Part shown: one piece after another, positions 17,525-26,183 of the stretch | Layout: every line of letters begins with the position of its first letter | Position numbering within the stretch: the stretch's first letter is position 1 | Source: Thermoanaerobacterium aotearoense | GTDB taxonomy: Bacteria > Bacillota > Thermoanaerobacteria > Thermoanaerobacterales > Thermoanaerobacteraceae | Assembly (NCBI RefSeq): GCF_009905255.1 | Contig: NZ_CP047602.1 | Span: 2,467,501-2,531,500, forward strand | DNA length: 64,000 bases | Reading direction: 5' to 3' | Program-made: the position numbers and the translations under genes | The notes under the pieces: generated by a model | The model's database searches: none | What the model saw: the letters and a program-made list of their open reading frames with translations, nothing else | What the model was told of the DNA's origin: nothing

Positions 17525-18427
17525 ACTATAGGTGAGAAAATTCACTTACATAAACTACCAAATTCCATCAATCGCATTTAAAAGGGAAACAAGTTTGGGG
17601 ACATAAGCTTCTTAACATGATGCTATCCTGCAGCAAAGTAGTATTACCTTACTGTATTGAACGCTATGAAAAAGGTGGCAAAAGCAAAATCGAAAGAATA
17701 TGCGAAATGGTATCTATGCTTCCAATATCTAAAGGAGCAGTATATGGTTTATATGATTCATGGTACATAAACAAAAAAGTAATAGAAACACATTTTGAAA
17801 GGGGATACCATCTCATAGGAGCACTAAAGACTAACAGAATTATCTATCCACAAGGCATCAGGATACAGATAAAAGACTTTGCCCAATATATTGAAAAGAA
17901 CGAAGTTTGCCTCGTTACAGTAAACGGTTCTATATACTGGGTATATCGTTATGAAGGAGCCTTAAATGGCATAGATAATGCTATAGTAGTATTGTGCTGG
18001 TCTGAAGAAAGCTTTTAAAAATGAAAATGCTCTACATGCATTTATCTGTACTGATACTGAATTAGATACCAAGACAATTCTAAATTATTACAGCCAGAGA
18101 TGGCCTATAGAAATATTCTTTAGGCAGACAAAGAATAATCTCGGACTAAATATGTATCAAGTACGTTCAATAAAATCAATAGACAGATTATTATGGCTTA
18201 TATCATTGACATACCTGTATTGTACGACTTCAGGCGATGAATATTGCAAATTTGGGCAAGGAATAAAAATGGTTCGAAAAGAGGTACAAAAGCAGCGTAT
18301 TCAATGGATATATGAACAAGCTGATAGCAATGTGTCTATTGATGAAATTTTAGAACAGCTACGGTTAGCATAGGTGTAGTGCATCTACTCTATGGTAATA
18401 TTTGTTATCAATTTTTCTCATCTATAG
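17525..18427 (+). mobile_element. Defective IS4/IS701-type insertion sequence, copy 1
   Basis: Imperfect terminal inverted repeats bound the element: CTATAGGTGAGAAAATTCAC on the left and, read on the minus strand, CTATAGATGAGAAAAATTGA on the right. At 903 bp it is shorter than intact members of these families, and the transposase N-terminus is missing right after the left repeat. No clear target duplication was seen. A further-deleted second copy lies at 20473-20971. Confidence 0.75.
17554..18373 (+). pseudogene. Transposase remnant (DDE, YREK signature), 5' deleted and frameshifted
   Basis: The open frame starts inside the protein (TTKFHQSHLKGKQVWGHKLL) and reads to an in-frame TTT-TAA at 18018. 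The sequence resumes in the +1 frame with the signature Y-2-R-3-E-6-K (YSQRWPIEIFFRQTK) of the IS4/IS701 group and ends at 18373. The first catalytic aspartate region appears to be absent. The second copy breaks at the same TTT-TAA, so the frameshift predates duplication or was once programmed. Confidence 0.75.
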
Positions 18428-18558
18428 ATTTAAATACTGACAATATACGCTCAGCAGGTATTAAGAAAGCTAAAATCTTTGCTTTATTAAACTGTATTAC
18501 ACTTGTTGCAGGTACTATTGCTGTTAATGTTAATAAATCATTGCCAAAAGTAGCTTAA
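18379..18558 (+). pseudogene. Orphan frame overlapping the IS right end
   Basis: A 59-codon frame begins with GTG inside the IS end and continues into flanking DNA, ending with IFALLNCITLVAGTIAVNVNK. The hydrophobic C-terminal part looks coding and may be the tail of a gene cut by the insertion. No family was recognised. Confidence 0.25.
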
Positions 18559-18775
18559 TAAACTGCTTATGCTTAAACAAGCATATAGAAACAGACAAAA
18601 ATTATTTTATAAACTATTTTTGTATTAAATTTTCAAAGTTCATAAGTTATCCACAAGCATTGATATGCTTAGCTTTGCTATTGCCTTTTTTTAGCTTCAA
18701 AAATTAAAGTTTAATTGTGCAATTTTCTCAATCGAGAAATAGGGGCGGCAAGAGATTATTGAGCTAAAGATATAA

Positions 18776-19147
18776 TCACATTTTTTTATCATTTACAATC
18801 TTAGATAGAATAAAGTATAAAAATCCAAAGCCGGAACATATAATAGAAATAATAATCTTAAAACCCAGAGAATACTCCAAAAAGCTAAGGGAATATAAAA
18901 ATGAACCCACAAATATAAGCGTGATTAATACTAATTGTAATGTAATATTAGGAATTATTTTAGTAACAATATAAGGCAGTATTCCTACTAGTAGGGTGAA
19001 ATAAGCTGGTATAAAAAGAAATACGGTAGTTATATCAGTGAACAAAGGAAACATATTACCTTTATAGTTTGGCCAAAAGGTAATAACGATGTATAGTGTT
19101 GAAATTAATAGAATTAATGAAATTCCCAACCATATTTTATATTTCAT
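18776..19147 (-). CDS. Small multi-pass membrane protein, unknown
   Basis: The 123-residue protein is almost wholly hydrophobic with four predicted membrane segments (about 7-25, 40-62, 68-90 and 95-115). The GGAG upstream is 13 bases from the ATG, longer than usual. No family was recognised. It follows the secreted protein at 19394-20356 on the same strand after a 246-base gap that contains an 11-bp inverted repeat (19187-19233). Confidence 0.5.
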   Translation of the reverse strand: MKYKIWLGISLILLISTLYIVITFWPNYKGNMFPLFTDITTVFLFIPAYFTLLVGILPYIVTKIIPNITLQLVLITLIFVGSFLYSLSFLEYSLGFKIIISIICSGFGFLYFILSKIVNDKKM

Positions 19148-19393
19148 CTTATAAGACGATCTCCTTTCCTGAAATTATTGTAGTGCAAAACAATCCAAGA
19201 TGCAACCCCAAAAGTCACGTCCTGGATTGTTTTCCGGTATATTTGATGAGCTATTAATCAGCAGAAATTATACATTTAACCAGCAATGAGTAAACTATAA
19301 GGCGAAAGCCTCATTAGTAACGATGGAGATTGAAAAATTATTAATAAAATAATGTTGAGAATCCGCAGCATTATCCTAATTCATTAAAAAACT

Positions 19394-20356
19394 TTAATAG
19401 GTATACCACTGGCTTTGCCATACATACTTGTACTGATAATCGCCTACAGAGCTTTCAGATAAAATTAACTCACCTTTATTTTTAGCGGTATAGAAAGCTG
19501 TTTTATAACCTGCATTTGGCATTTCTTCATAATATGCTCTACCATAGCAATTATTATGCAAATCCATAATGTTGCTTACCGTAAAGAACGACTTGAAAAA
19601 CGAATAACTGGACTTGCAAATTGTGACTAATTGATATTTTAAATCAGGAATATATGCAACTGCATCAGAAAAAGCTTTATTGGCTGCATTATAGTCGTTA
19701 TAACCTTGGCTTCTGTACGTATTATATCTATTTGTATAATAGTTGGTTACGGGTTCAAGGATTAATAGCCCCCATTCATGATTTATTGTAGCAGTCCGTG
19801 TTTTCAGGGTTCCTACACCCCCGGTAGAAATGTAATTCCAACTAAAGTGTCTAAAAGCATCTTGCAACATAACATTACTAGGGAATTCTTTTAGGGCCGC
19901 ATCTCTTGCTTGGTTAGCAAAGGTAACTCCAATTTTATATATCTCTGTACTGGTTAAGCCTTCATCTAGATCGAGAACTCCTTCCATAAAGTTAGCTGCT
20001 CTTAATTTGGCTTTATTTTGATCATAGTAAGTACCGGTAGCAGTTATTAGTTGATCACTTTTGTCGTTTTTCGATTTGGTTCCATTTAACTTATCAAGAA
20101 GCTTTATTGCTTTTTCAGTATTTTGTTGAATTTGGGCTTGATCTATTTTGGGAAGTTTGCTTTTGTTAAAATCGTCTTCAATAGCTTTAATAGTATTATC
20201 AATATCTTGTTGGGTTGTAGTTGTTTCTTCCATTACCTCAATGGGTTCCCCATATTTCACAGGGAATTTATCAACTTCAGCAAATGCAGTTGAGACCATA
20301 GAGGATACTATAAGCGCAACGGCTATTAAAATCGTAATAGATTTTTTCTTCAACAT
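19394..20356 (-). CDS. Secreted protein with a DUF6973-like histidine/aspartate domain
   Basis: The 320-residue protein has a signal peptide (1-26, ending STAFAEV), a threonine- and lysine-rich stalk (30-110) and a C-terminal domain with conserved-looking polar motifs in order: QDAFRHFSWNY, TINHEWG, and MDLHNNCYGR. This order of DAFRH, HE and DLHNN matches the DUF6973 group of secreted proteins as I remember it, where these residues could form a hydrolase or metal site. No activity can be asserted. AGGAGG precedes the ATG. It lies between two defective insertion sequences. Confidence 0.5.
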   Translation of the reverse strand: MLKKKSITILIAVALIVSSMVSTAFAEVDKFPVKYGEPIEVMEETTTTQQDIDNTIKAIEDDFNKSKLPKIDQAQIQQNTEKAIKLLDKLNGTKSKNDKSDQLITATGTYYDQNKAKLRAANFMEGVLDLDEGLTSTEIYKIGVTFANQARDAALKEFPSNVMLQDAFRHFSWNYISTGGVGTLKTRTATINHEWGLLILEPVTNYYTNRYNTYRSQGYNDYNAANKAFSDAVAYIPDLKYQLVTICKSSYSFFKSFFTVSNIMDLHNNCYGRAYYEEMPNAGYKTAFYTAKNKGELILSESSVGDYQYKYVWQSQWYTY

Positions 20357-20472
20357 CCAAATTACCTCCTAATTTTTTTGAGATTGCGTAAATTTCATAT
20401 TTTAAAAAGCTTGGTATTCCTAACTTTGTGAGAGACAAAAAAGGAAGTTCACCCCAAATGTCGAATATATAA

Positions 20473-20971
20473 CTATAGATGAGAATATTCACTGACATAA
20501 ACTACCAAATTCCATCAATCGCATTTAAAAGGGAAACAAGTTTGGGGACATAAGTTTCTTAACATGTTGCTATCCTGCAGCAAAGTAGTATTACCTTACA
20601 GTATTGAGCGCTATAAAAAAGGTGGCAAAAGCAACATCGAAAGAATATGCGAAATGGTGTCCATACTTCCAATGTCTAATTGAAAAGAACGAAGTTTGCC
20701 TCGTTACAGTAAACGGTTCTAGATACTGGGCATATCGTTATGAAGGAGCCTTAAATGGCATAGATAATGCTGTAGTAGTATTGTGCTGGTCTGAAGAAAG
20801 CTTTTAAAAACGAAAATGCTCCACATGCATTTATCTGTACTGATACTGAATTAGATACCAAGACAATTCTAAATTATTACAGCCAGAGATGGCCTATAGA
20901 AATATTCTTTAGGCAGACAAAGAATAATCTCGGACTAAATATGTATCAAGTACGTTCAATAAAATCAATAG
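20473..20971 (+). mobile_element. Defective IS4/IS701-type insertion sequence, copy 2
   Basis: Starts with the same left end (CTATAGATGAGAATATTCAC) and the same transposase 5' deletion as copy 1. It also lacks an internal segment of roughly 170 bases (junction near 20680) and everything 3' of 20971, where it breaks off in AAAATCAATAG. It keeps the same TTT-TAA frame break and the YREK-coding stretch, and has no right terminal repeat. Confidence 0.75.
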
Positions 20972-21259
20972 TACACTAGGTGTAAAAAAGTTTGTGTAAA
21001 GTAGTTGTTGTTAAATTTTCTCAAAATTTTATAACCCAACAATATTGAATTATCAAGGTACAAAACTACTTTTATAAGTGCAAAGTTTTAGTTAGTAACA
21101 CTATTTCGGTACCAAAACAGCATACTAACTACTTTTTTATTAAAAATCGAATGGCCATTCATTTGTTTGACTACATTATAACACCAAGTCCAACATTTGG
21201 GAAGTTACGAAATTCGGAACATTTTTTATGAAGTAAGTGCCGTTTTTCGGTACATCATT

Positions 21260-22078
21260 CTATAATATATTGCCATGTGTATCTATGATGCCTATATTTA
21301 TGGCTGCCATTATTATTTTTATGTCATTGTTCTCTCCAAATAGTTTACCTAATTTGTTTAGATGATTTCTCAATGCTCTGTCAGATATGCCTACCTCATC
21401 CATTACTGCTTTCCTTACTCCGTTTCGGACCAATGATGACAAAATAAGCTTATCAGTATCATCGATCTCTCCTCCTATGAAAGACATATTTTCACTTCTA
21501 CATGATATACATTTTTCAAGGTAAATTGCTATGTTTTTTAGAGTGATGCTCTGCTCTTTTATGCTGGGAATCTTTATGCGGGATATATCAAGATATGCAA
21601 CTATTTCTTTGCTATAATGATCTGTAATAGGCATTGCAGTGCAATACCAGTCCTTAAGCAAGTCGCAATAATGGTCCTTTCCGTACAACTGTGCAAGACT
21701 TTTGTATTCCATGGCTATGTTGACTGCATTTGTGCCACTGTCTTCAAGCCTTAGACTTATGCCTTCTTTAAATTGTAGCTTTTTGAAATCTTCATTTAAT
21801 TGGTCATTAGCTATAATTTCAATCACATAACCGTCTTTATCACACAGAATAAAGAAATAGCCTTCTTCAATAAGCACTTTATATCTATAGCATTGATTTA
21901 CAAAGTTGTTTAACAACAATATTAAAAAGTTGTTTTCTCTTTTCTTTTTTACCAATGCATTATCATCAATTGTTTTGTCAAAAGAGTTTTTGTCAGGATT
22001 GATATTTAAAAGCAATGATTCCCCATAAGACACAGTCAGCTTACCGTTTCCTCTTTTTATAAATATGTCATTGTTCAT
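21260..22078 (-). CDS. GAF-domain transcription regulator without AAA+ domain
   Basis: The 272-residue protein carries a GAF-like sensor domain (about 70-190) of the type found in AcoR/Fis-type activators, with LEDSGTNAVNIAM, HYCDLLKDWYCTAMPI and VAYLDIS. The sigma-54-interacting ATPase of that family is missing. The C-terminus (215-272) looks like a helix-turn-helix (RKAVMDEVGISDRALRNHL). It is probably a one-component regulator. It is 48 bases downstream of a secreted-protein gene on the same strand and may be co-transcribed with it. Confidence 0.6.
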   Translation of the reverse strand: MNNDIFIKRGNGKLTVSYGESLLLNINPDKNSFDKTIDDNALVKKKRENNFLILLLNNFVNQCYRYKVLIEEGYFFILCDKDGYVIEIIANDQLNEDFKKLQFKEGISLRLEDSGTNAVNIAMEYKSLAQLYGKDHYCDLLKDWYCTAMPITDHYSKEIVAYLDISRIKIPSIKEQSITLKNIAIYLEKCISCRSENMSFIGGEIDDTDKLILSSLVRNGVRKAVMDEVGISDRALRNHLNKLGKLFGENNDIKIIMAAINIGIIDTHGNIL

Positions 22079-22126
22079 CTATATCACTCCATCATCTTAT
22101 CTTTCTGTTAATTGCAATATCCTCTT

Positions 22127-22561
22127 TTAATACCAGTGTGCATCGCTTGTATAGTTGGCTTGCTCTAATTGAACTCCATTTCTATAGACTGTACCTTTTG
22201 TTACAAGCCTGTAATAATACCCTTCTTCCACATACCATATTTCACTTATAGAGCAGCTAATATCTGTCGATGTGTTTGACCAGCTTTTTATTGTCACCCA
22301 GTTTCCGTTCTTGTACTGTTGAAGATACGCATCAATTCTGATTTTGTCGACGCTGAAGGCATATAATACGCTGTCGACAGTCGATTTTCCCATCGATGAT
22401 ATGTCGAATGTGTTAGTAAACTGGGATATGGCTATCCAATTGGGCTTTACCGGACTTGTCACCAATTTTTTCGAAATGCCGTCATCCGCAAAATCAGTGG
22501 TTGAAAGTGATGTCATCATTATTGTTGTCAACAGAAAAATAGACAAGAATTTTTTAAACAC
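22127..22561 (-). CDS. Small secreted protein (DUF6147-like)
   Basis: The 144-residue protein has a signal peptide (1-25) and a beta-rich domain with YLQQYKNGNWVTIKSWS and GYYYRLVTKGTVYRNG, resembling small exported Firmicute proteins of DUF6147. The start codon is GTG after GAGGTG. It has its own promoter in the repeated cassette upstream and may form an operon with the GAF regulator. The function is unknown. Confidence 0.55.
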   Translation of the reverse strand: MFKKFLSIFLLTTIMMTSLSTTDFADDGISKKLVTSPVKPNWIAISQFTNTFDISSMGKSTVDSVLYAFSVDKIRIDAYLQQYKNGNWVTIKSWSNTSTDISCSISEIWYVEEGYYYRLVTKGTVYRNGVQLEQANYTSDAHWY

Positions 22562-22568
22562 ACTATCA

Positions 22569-22795
22569 CCTCACTAATTTTTCCCTTTCACAAATATAAA
22601 ACAACTTATAATGGATTTCGTTACAGTTTTTTATAAAAAATTTTTTATCAATTTCAGTATATATGATTTCATTTGAATATTGTTAGTTCAGGAACGAAAA
22701 TATCATTTTAAGGAACGAAAAAGCATTTTTAGCTTTTAGTTTTTCTTCAATTGCAAGATAAAAAATAAGGACAGAGCATTATCTGTCCTTATTTT
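22569..22795 (-). repeat. Dispersed cassette copy A: terminator, direct repeats, promoter and leader
   Basis: About 227 bases shared with copies at 26763-26956 and (leader only) 25684-25770. On the minus strand it holds a 14-bp terminator hairpin (22762-22795) for the gene at 22840, then two TCGTTCCT repeats 21 bases apart, a TATACT -10 with a poor -35, and a leader running into the ribosome site of the gene at 22127. The 21-base period (two helical turns) of short direct repeats just upstream of a weak -35 resembles LytTR-type activator sites, though the regulator is unknown. Confidence 0.7.
22762..22795. terminator. Bidirectional terminator
   Basis: A 14-bp perfect stem (AAAATAAGGACAGA with its complement) and a 6-base loop, ending in T-rich tracts both ways; it closes the gene at 22840-23397. 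The same hairpin recurs at 26927-26956. Confidence 0.8.
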
Positions 22796-22839
22796 GTAAG
22801 CTACATTTGTCAACAGCTTATTATAGATATGCACTATAT

Positions 22840-23397
22840 TTAATTGCCTTGAGCAGCATCTACTGTTATAACACCATCCTTATAATCTACTTTATATCCA
22901 AATGCTTCACTTATAACCCTTAGAGGGATATATGTGCAATTATCGACTAATCTCACCTTCACCGGAAGTTCATTGGTCTTATCATTTATTTTTGCTACCT
23001 TTGACCCTATTGTCAACTCTACAGTCGTACTGCCTTTTTCTACTGTTATCGTTTGACTGTCATTATGCCAATTCACTGTTGCACCTAATTTTTCAAAAAA
23101 TTCACGGGCCGGTACTAATGTAATGCCGTCTATTAAAGTAAATGGCTCCTCTGTAAATTTTATCTCTTGCCCGTTTAACTTGATTTTCGGGACATAAGGA
23201 AAATGTATTACAGTGCCTCCACCTGAATCTTTATAAATGATTATGCCATTGTCCATTTCTTGAGAATATCCTGCTGGAAGAACAGTTTCTTTGGTTACAG
23301 ATTTTCCATCATCTTGTATGGCATAAGCGATGGAGCCTGCACATACAACAGTAAAAATAGCAACAAACAAAATACGTTTAAGAAAAACAAATTTCAT
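22840..23397 (-). CDS. Exported protein with copper amine oxidase-like N-terminal (stalk) domain
   Basis: The 185-residue protein has a signal peptide (to about residue 26) and a C-terminal domain (75-180) with the repeating pattern LIDGITLVPAREFFEKLGATVNW and CTYIPLRVISEAFGYKV typical of the Cu_amine_oxidN1 fold, which in clostridial exported proteins is a cell-wall-associated module without oxidase activity. Two starts are possible: GTG with GGAG five bases upstream, or ATG two codons later with an 11-base spacing; the ATG is given. Confidence 0.7.
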   Translation of the reverse strand: MKFVFLKRILFVAIFTVVCAGSIAYAIQDDGKSVTKETVLPAGYSQEMDNGIIIYKDSGGGTVIHFPYVPKIKLNGQEIKFTEEPFTLIDGITLVPAREFFEKLGATVNWHNDSQTITVEKGSTTVELTIGSKVAKINDKTNELPVKVRLVDNCTYIPLRVISEAFGYKVDYKDGVITVDAAQGN

Positions 23398-23465
23398 CCT
23401 CACACCAACTCCTCTTTAATCATATTATCCAAACCAGCCCATGTAAAGGCAAATATTATATACTT

Positions 23466-23969
23466 CTAAAATTCTCTCTTAACTAAAACTTTGTGAATAT
23501 GATCCCACACTCCTTTCGCCTTTTCATTTGGCGGTATACTTTTAATATAAAGCCAAGAAAGTATACAAAATAAACAGTAACCTAATAATACACCTAAGAC
23601 ATTCAGTATTACATCGTTAATATCAACCCTTCTGGCAACATAACCAGATAAATAAAATATGTTTCTTATCACATTTCCCCATCCTTGTACTGAATTAAGA
23701 TAAGAATATGTCAATTCACGAAATGGAATAAAGTTTAAACCATTTTTCCAATCAACTCCATCTTTAATCAAGTCATTGTGTTGGAATAATCGAATCGGAA
23801 ACAAAGTATAATGAGCTACAGAAAGCAAATATATGAAAAACATCGAAAAACATAATATATATCCAATACTGCGTTGTTTCTTTCTCATCATATAAAAAAT
23901 TAGCCATCCATATATTAAAACTATCACCGGCATAATAGTTTTAACGTCTATCATTATACCTAATCCCAA
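23466..23969 (-). CDS. VanZ-like membrane protein, apparently with an internal deletion
   Basis: The protein keeps the VanZ-family blocks VAHYTLFPIR, NFIPFREL and DINDVILNVLGVLLGY. Between GNVIRNIF and RRVDINDV only seven residues remain where family members usually have roughly 35 more residues forming a membrane segment pair, so an in-frame deletion is likely. The start is uncertain: a TTG nine bases after GAGGAG is given, and an ATG five codons later is the alternative. VanZ relatives are linked to glycopeptide tolerance or surface processes, but the role here is unknown. Confidence 0.55.
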   Translation of the reverse strand: MGLGIMIDVKTIMPVIVLIYGWLIFYMMRKKQRSIGYILCFSMFFIYLLSVAHYTLFPIRLFQHNDLIKDGVDWKNGLNFIPFRELTYSYLNSVQGWGNVIRNIFYLSGYVARRVDINDVILNVLGVLLGYCLFCILSWLYIKSIPPNEKAKGVWDHIHKVLVKREF

Positions 23970-24090
23970 GCATAACAACTCCTCTCAATGCCTGCATTAA
24001 CGCCAATTTAAACCGCATAAATATGTCATTGTTCTTTGTTGGATATTTCGCTAAATTTAATGCAATTTTAAAGTATTAAAAATTATATGA

Positions 24091-24462
24091 TCATTTAGTA
24101 AACTCCGATTTATTCTTCCTGACATAATTAATAATCATATAAAAAACAACCATTACAGCAATACAGTAAAATGCCAAAAAATACTGCTGATTAATAATTA
24201 AATACGCTATAGCCATTAAATAGTAAATAATCAATATTGCATAAAGATATAATGCTAAAAAATATCCATATATCCTTTTCTTAAATAGCCCAATTGAAGA
24301 TATAATAAATATAGCTCCAAATATAATACCAATAAAATAAAAATTTGTACTTAGTATGACATTACTGCCAATTTTAAAGTTTGCTCCTTCAACCATCCTT
24401 ATAATTGAGTCTAATATATACAACGTCCCTTGCAACATAACTAATATTGCCACAAAATTCAC
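24091..24462 (-). CDS. Small multi-pass membrane protein, unknown
   Basis: 123 residues with four hydrophobic segments (about 3-20, 40-60, 66-88, 93-113) and a basic C-terminus (NYVRKNKSEFTK). The start codon is GTG after GGTGGTG. No family was recognised. Confidence 0.5.
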   Translation of the reverse strand: MNFVAILVMLQGTLYILDSIIRMVEGANFKIGSNVILSTNFYFIGIIFGAIFIISSIGLFKKRIYGYFLALYLYAILIIYYLMAIAYLIINQQYFLAFYCIAVMVVFYMIINYVRKNKSEFTK

Positions 24463-24536
24463 TATATCACCACCCCGAATTTTATTAATAAATAGAAATT
24501 TTATATTAAACTGGATATAACCAATTCTTTTTTGCT

Positions 24537-24815
24537 TTATCTTTTTGATAAACCTAAAAAACCTCTAAATTCGTTTTTTAAATCTTCTTCCTGCATTACT
24601 TTAAATTTTAAATTTTTTTCATCATATTCTAATACCATTACCTTGCCAAAAGAGCCTGAATTTATATCAGGATCTATTATCAATATGCGATTATTACCAA
24701 TATTTACTATGGCTATATTGTGACTTGCATATCCATTATTGTTGGGGACATATTGTACGCTACTTGTTCGATTGCCCAAAACTAATATCAACAATAAAAC
24801 AATTATTATTAACAT
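24537..24815 (-). CDS. Short N-anchored protein, possibly 5' frameshifted
   Basis: 92 residues with a hydrophobic N-terminus (MLIIIVLLLILVLG) and a polar domain. The ATG has no ribosome site. Just upstream, ATGGAAAGTAAAAAATTACT starts a short frame (MESKKLLILLC) that ends at TAA where the listed frame begins; one indel would fuse them into a protein with a normal N-terminus. This suggests a broken gene. No family was recognised. Confidence 0.4.
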   Translation of the reverse strand: MLIIIVLLLILVLGNRTSSVQYVPNNNGYASHNIAIVNIGNNRILIIDPDINSGSFGKVMVLEYDEKNLKFKVMQEEDLKNEFRGFLGLSKR

Positions 24816-24833
24816 AAAAGTATTAGTAATTTT

Positions 24834-25472
24834 TTACTTTCCATGGTATTTTAATACCTCCTCATTGTATTCTCTATTAATTTGATTTGTAATATCATTC
24901 AAGTTATTATCATATAATGTCCAATTCATAGATATCGAATTAGTATTCTCAATCATCTCGTTTAGCTTAAAATCTTTTAAATAAAATTTATCATCTCTAT
25001 TGATATTGACCTCATAATTTCGATTATCATATTTGCCAACAATTTCGGCTATTTTCCCTTTATAATTTATACCATATAAAACCAAATAATTCTCTTTCCC
25101 AATTTTGATAATACAATCATTATTAAGATTTGTTCCATACCCAAATGATTCGATTTTATATTTGTTGTTTATTCCTTTTTTTAAAATAGCAGCTCCAACA
25201 AATTTAAAATTAACTTTTGGCGGGCTATAAGAGAAAAGTATGAATTTAACATTATCTATTGTTATAGTCTTTTCTATATTTATTGAATTTTTCAAAACTT
25301 CTTTTGAAGAATCTAAAATTGTAACCATTTTATTTTGTAATAAAGAGACTTTCTTAATTATAGCATTTCGCTCCGATTCTCTAGTATTGTCAATGTTATA
25401 AGTAATAAAAATAGAAAAATACAAACTTATTGCTGTAACAGCAAAAGCAATGCATATTATTATTTTTTTCAT
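24834..25472 (-). CDS. Exported or membrane-anchored protein, unknown
   Basis: 212 residues with one N-terminal hydrophobic segment (3-22) and a long polar domain without recognised motif, rich in Asn and Lys. It lies 18 bases upstream of the 24537 gene on the same strand, so the two may be co-transcribed. Base composition is more AT-rich than the housekeeping genes. Confidence 0.5.
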   Translation of the reverse strand: MKKIIICIAFAVTAISLYFSIFITYNIDNTRESERNAIIKKVSLLQNKMVTILDSSKEVLKNSINIEKTITIDNVKFILFSYSPPKVNFKFVGAAILKKGINNKYKIESFGYGTNLNNDCIIKIGKENYLVLYGINYKGKIAEIVGKYDNRNYEVNINRDDKFYLKDFKLNEMIENTNSISMNWTLYDNNLNDITNQINREYNEEVLKYHGK

Positions 25473-25517
25473 AAAATCCCTCCCCTCTATACATTATTGA
25501 TGAATAAAAATACACAC

Positions 25518-25640
25518 TTAATTAAATAACTTCACATTTTCAATTTCATCATACCATACTTTATACCCATCTTTACTACTGCCAGAAAACCAATAAATAG
25601 GTTTGCTATTCATATTTTTATCTTTATTTATTTTAATCAC
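25518..25640 (-). CDS. Possible 40-aa open frame behind cassette copy C
   Basis: GTG (inside an AGAGGTG) or ATG at 25613 starts a short frame including KPIYWFSGSSKDGYKVWYDE. It lies downstream of the leader-only cassette copy, in the place where copy A has its secreted-protein gene. It may be a real small protein or the tail of a lost gene. Confidence 0.25.
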   Translation of the reverse strand: MIKINKDKNMNSKPIYWFSGSSKDGYKVWYDEIENVKLFN

Positions 25641-25683
25641 CTCTATATAACCTTAACCCCAACATTTGACCAGTTAGCTTTCC

Positions 25684-25770
25684 GCACCTCACTAATTTTT
25701 TCCCTTTCATAGATATAAAACAACTTACAATGGATTTCGTTACAGTTTTTTATAAAAATTTTTTATCAAA
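25684..25770 (-). repeat. Dispersed cassette copy C (leader part only)
   Basis: About 87 bases match the leader half of copies A and B (AACTGTAACGAAATCCATTG core). The terminator, direct repeats and -10 found in copy A are missing. Confidence 0.7.
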
Positions 25771-25896
25771 GTAAAAAATCATAAATTTAAAGGAAATTTT
25801 TATCAAATCTTGATTTTATAACTTCTAAAAAATGTATACATTTTTTTGAACTATATTGTATAATATATAAAAATACTTTTGAAGTGGGGGAAAATT

Positions 25897-26055
25897 ATGT
25901 TCAATATTATGTATATTTTACAATTCATATATGTTTTACTTTTATTTGTCATAATTATTAAGGTTTTAATGAATGCAGCAAATTATATTGGTGAAAGGTT
26001 AAGATTTGGAGAGCTATTTATGCGCTTATTACAATTACGAAAAGAGAAAAAATAG
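25897..26055 (+). CDS. 52-aa single-pass membrane peptide
   Basis: ATG preceded by GTGGGGG six bases upstream opens a 52-codon frame with one membrane helix (about 5-27, ILQFIYVLLLFVIIIKVL) and a basic tail (LRFGELFMRLLQLRKEKK). It is the only plus-strand gene between the IS remnants and ymaF. A TATAAT lies 37 bases upstream (25859). It has no cysteine, so an AgrD-type signal is unlikely; a holin-like or toxin-like peptide is possible but unsupported. Confidence 0.45.
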   Translation: MFNIMYILQFIYVLLLFVIIIKVLMNAANYIGERLRFGELFMRLLQLRKEKK

Positions 26056-26183
26056 TTTTCATAGAATTAATTGTTATACAGCAAATTATTTCAATATAAA
26101 AAGCACCATAAAAATTCTAACTTATTTTTTACTTTTTGTCTGTCTAGCTTTCTGGTATCATTATAATAAAAAAATTTGAAATT

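Noticed and set aside
18559-18775. Terminator or small RNA gene in the gap after IS copy 1
   Set aside because: Only short AT-rich inverted repeats and no promoter-terminator pair were found.
20972-21259. Sequence after IS copy 2, including TACACTAGGTGTAAAAAAG, as the end of a second insertion sequence
   Set aside because: It looks like an IS256-type end, but no matching inverted end or transposase fragment was found in the window, so no element is claimed. The 288 bases hold no supported gene.
25897-26055. AgrD-type signal peptide precursor
   Set aside because: The 52-aa peptide has no cysteine or serine in a thiolactone-like position and no AgrB gene adjoins it.
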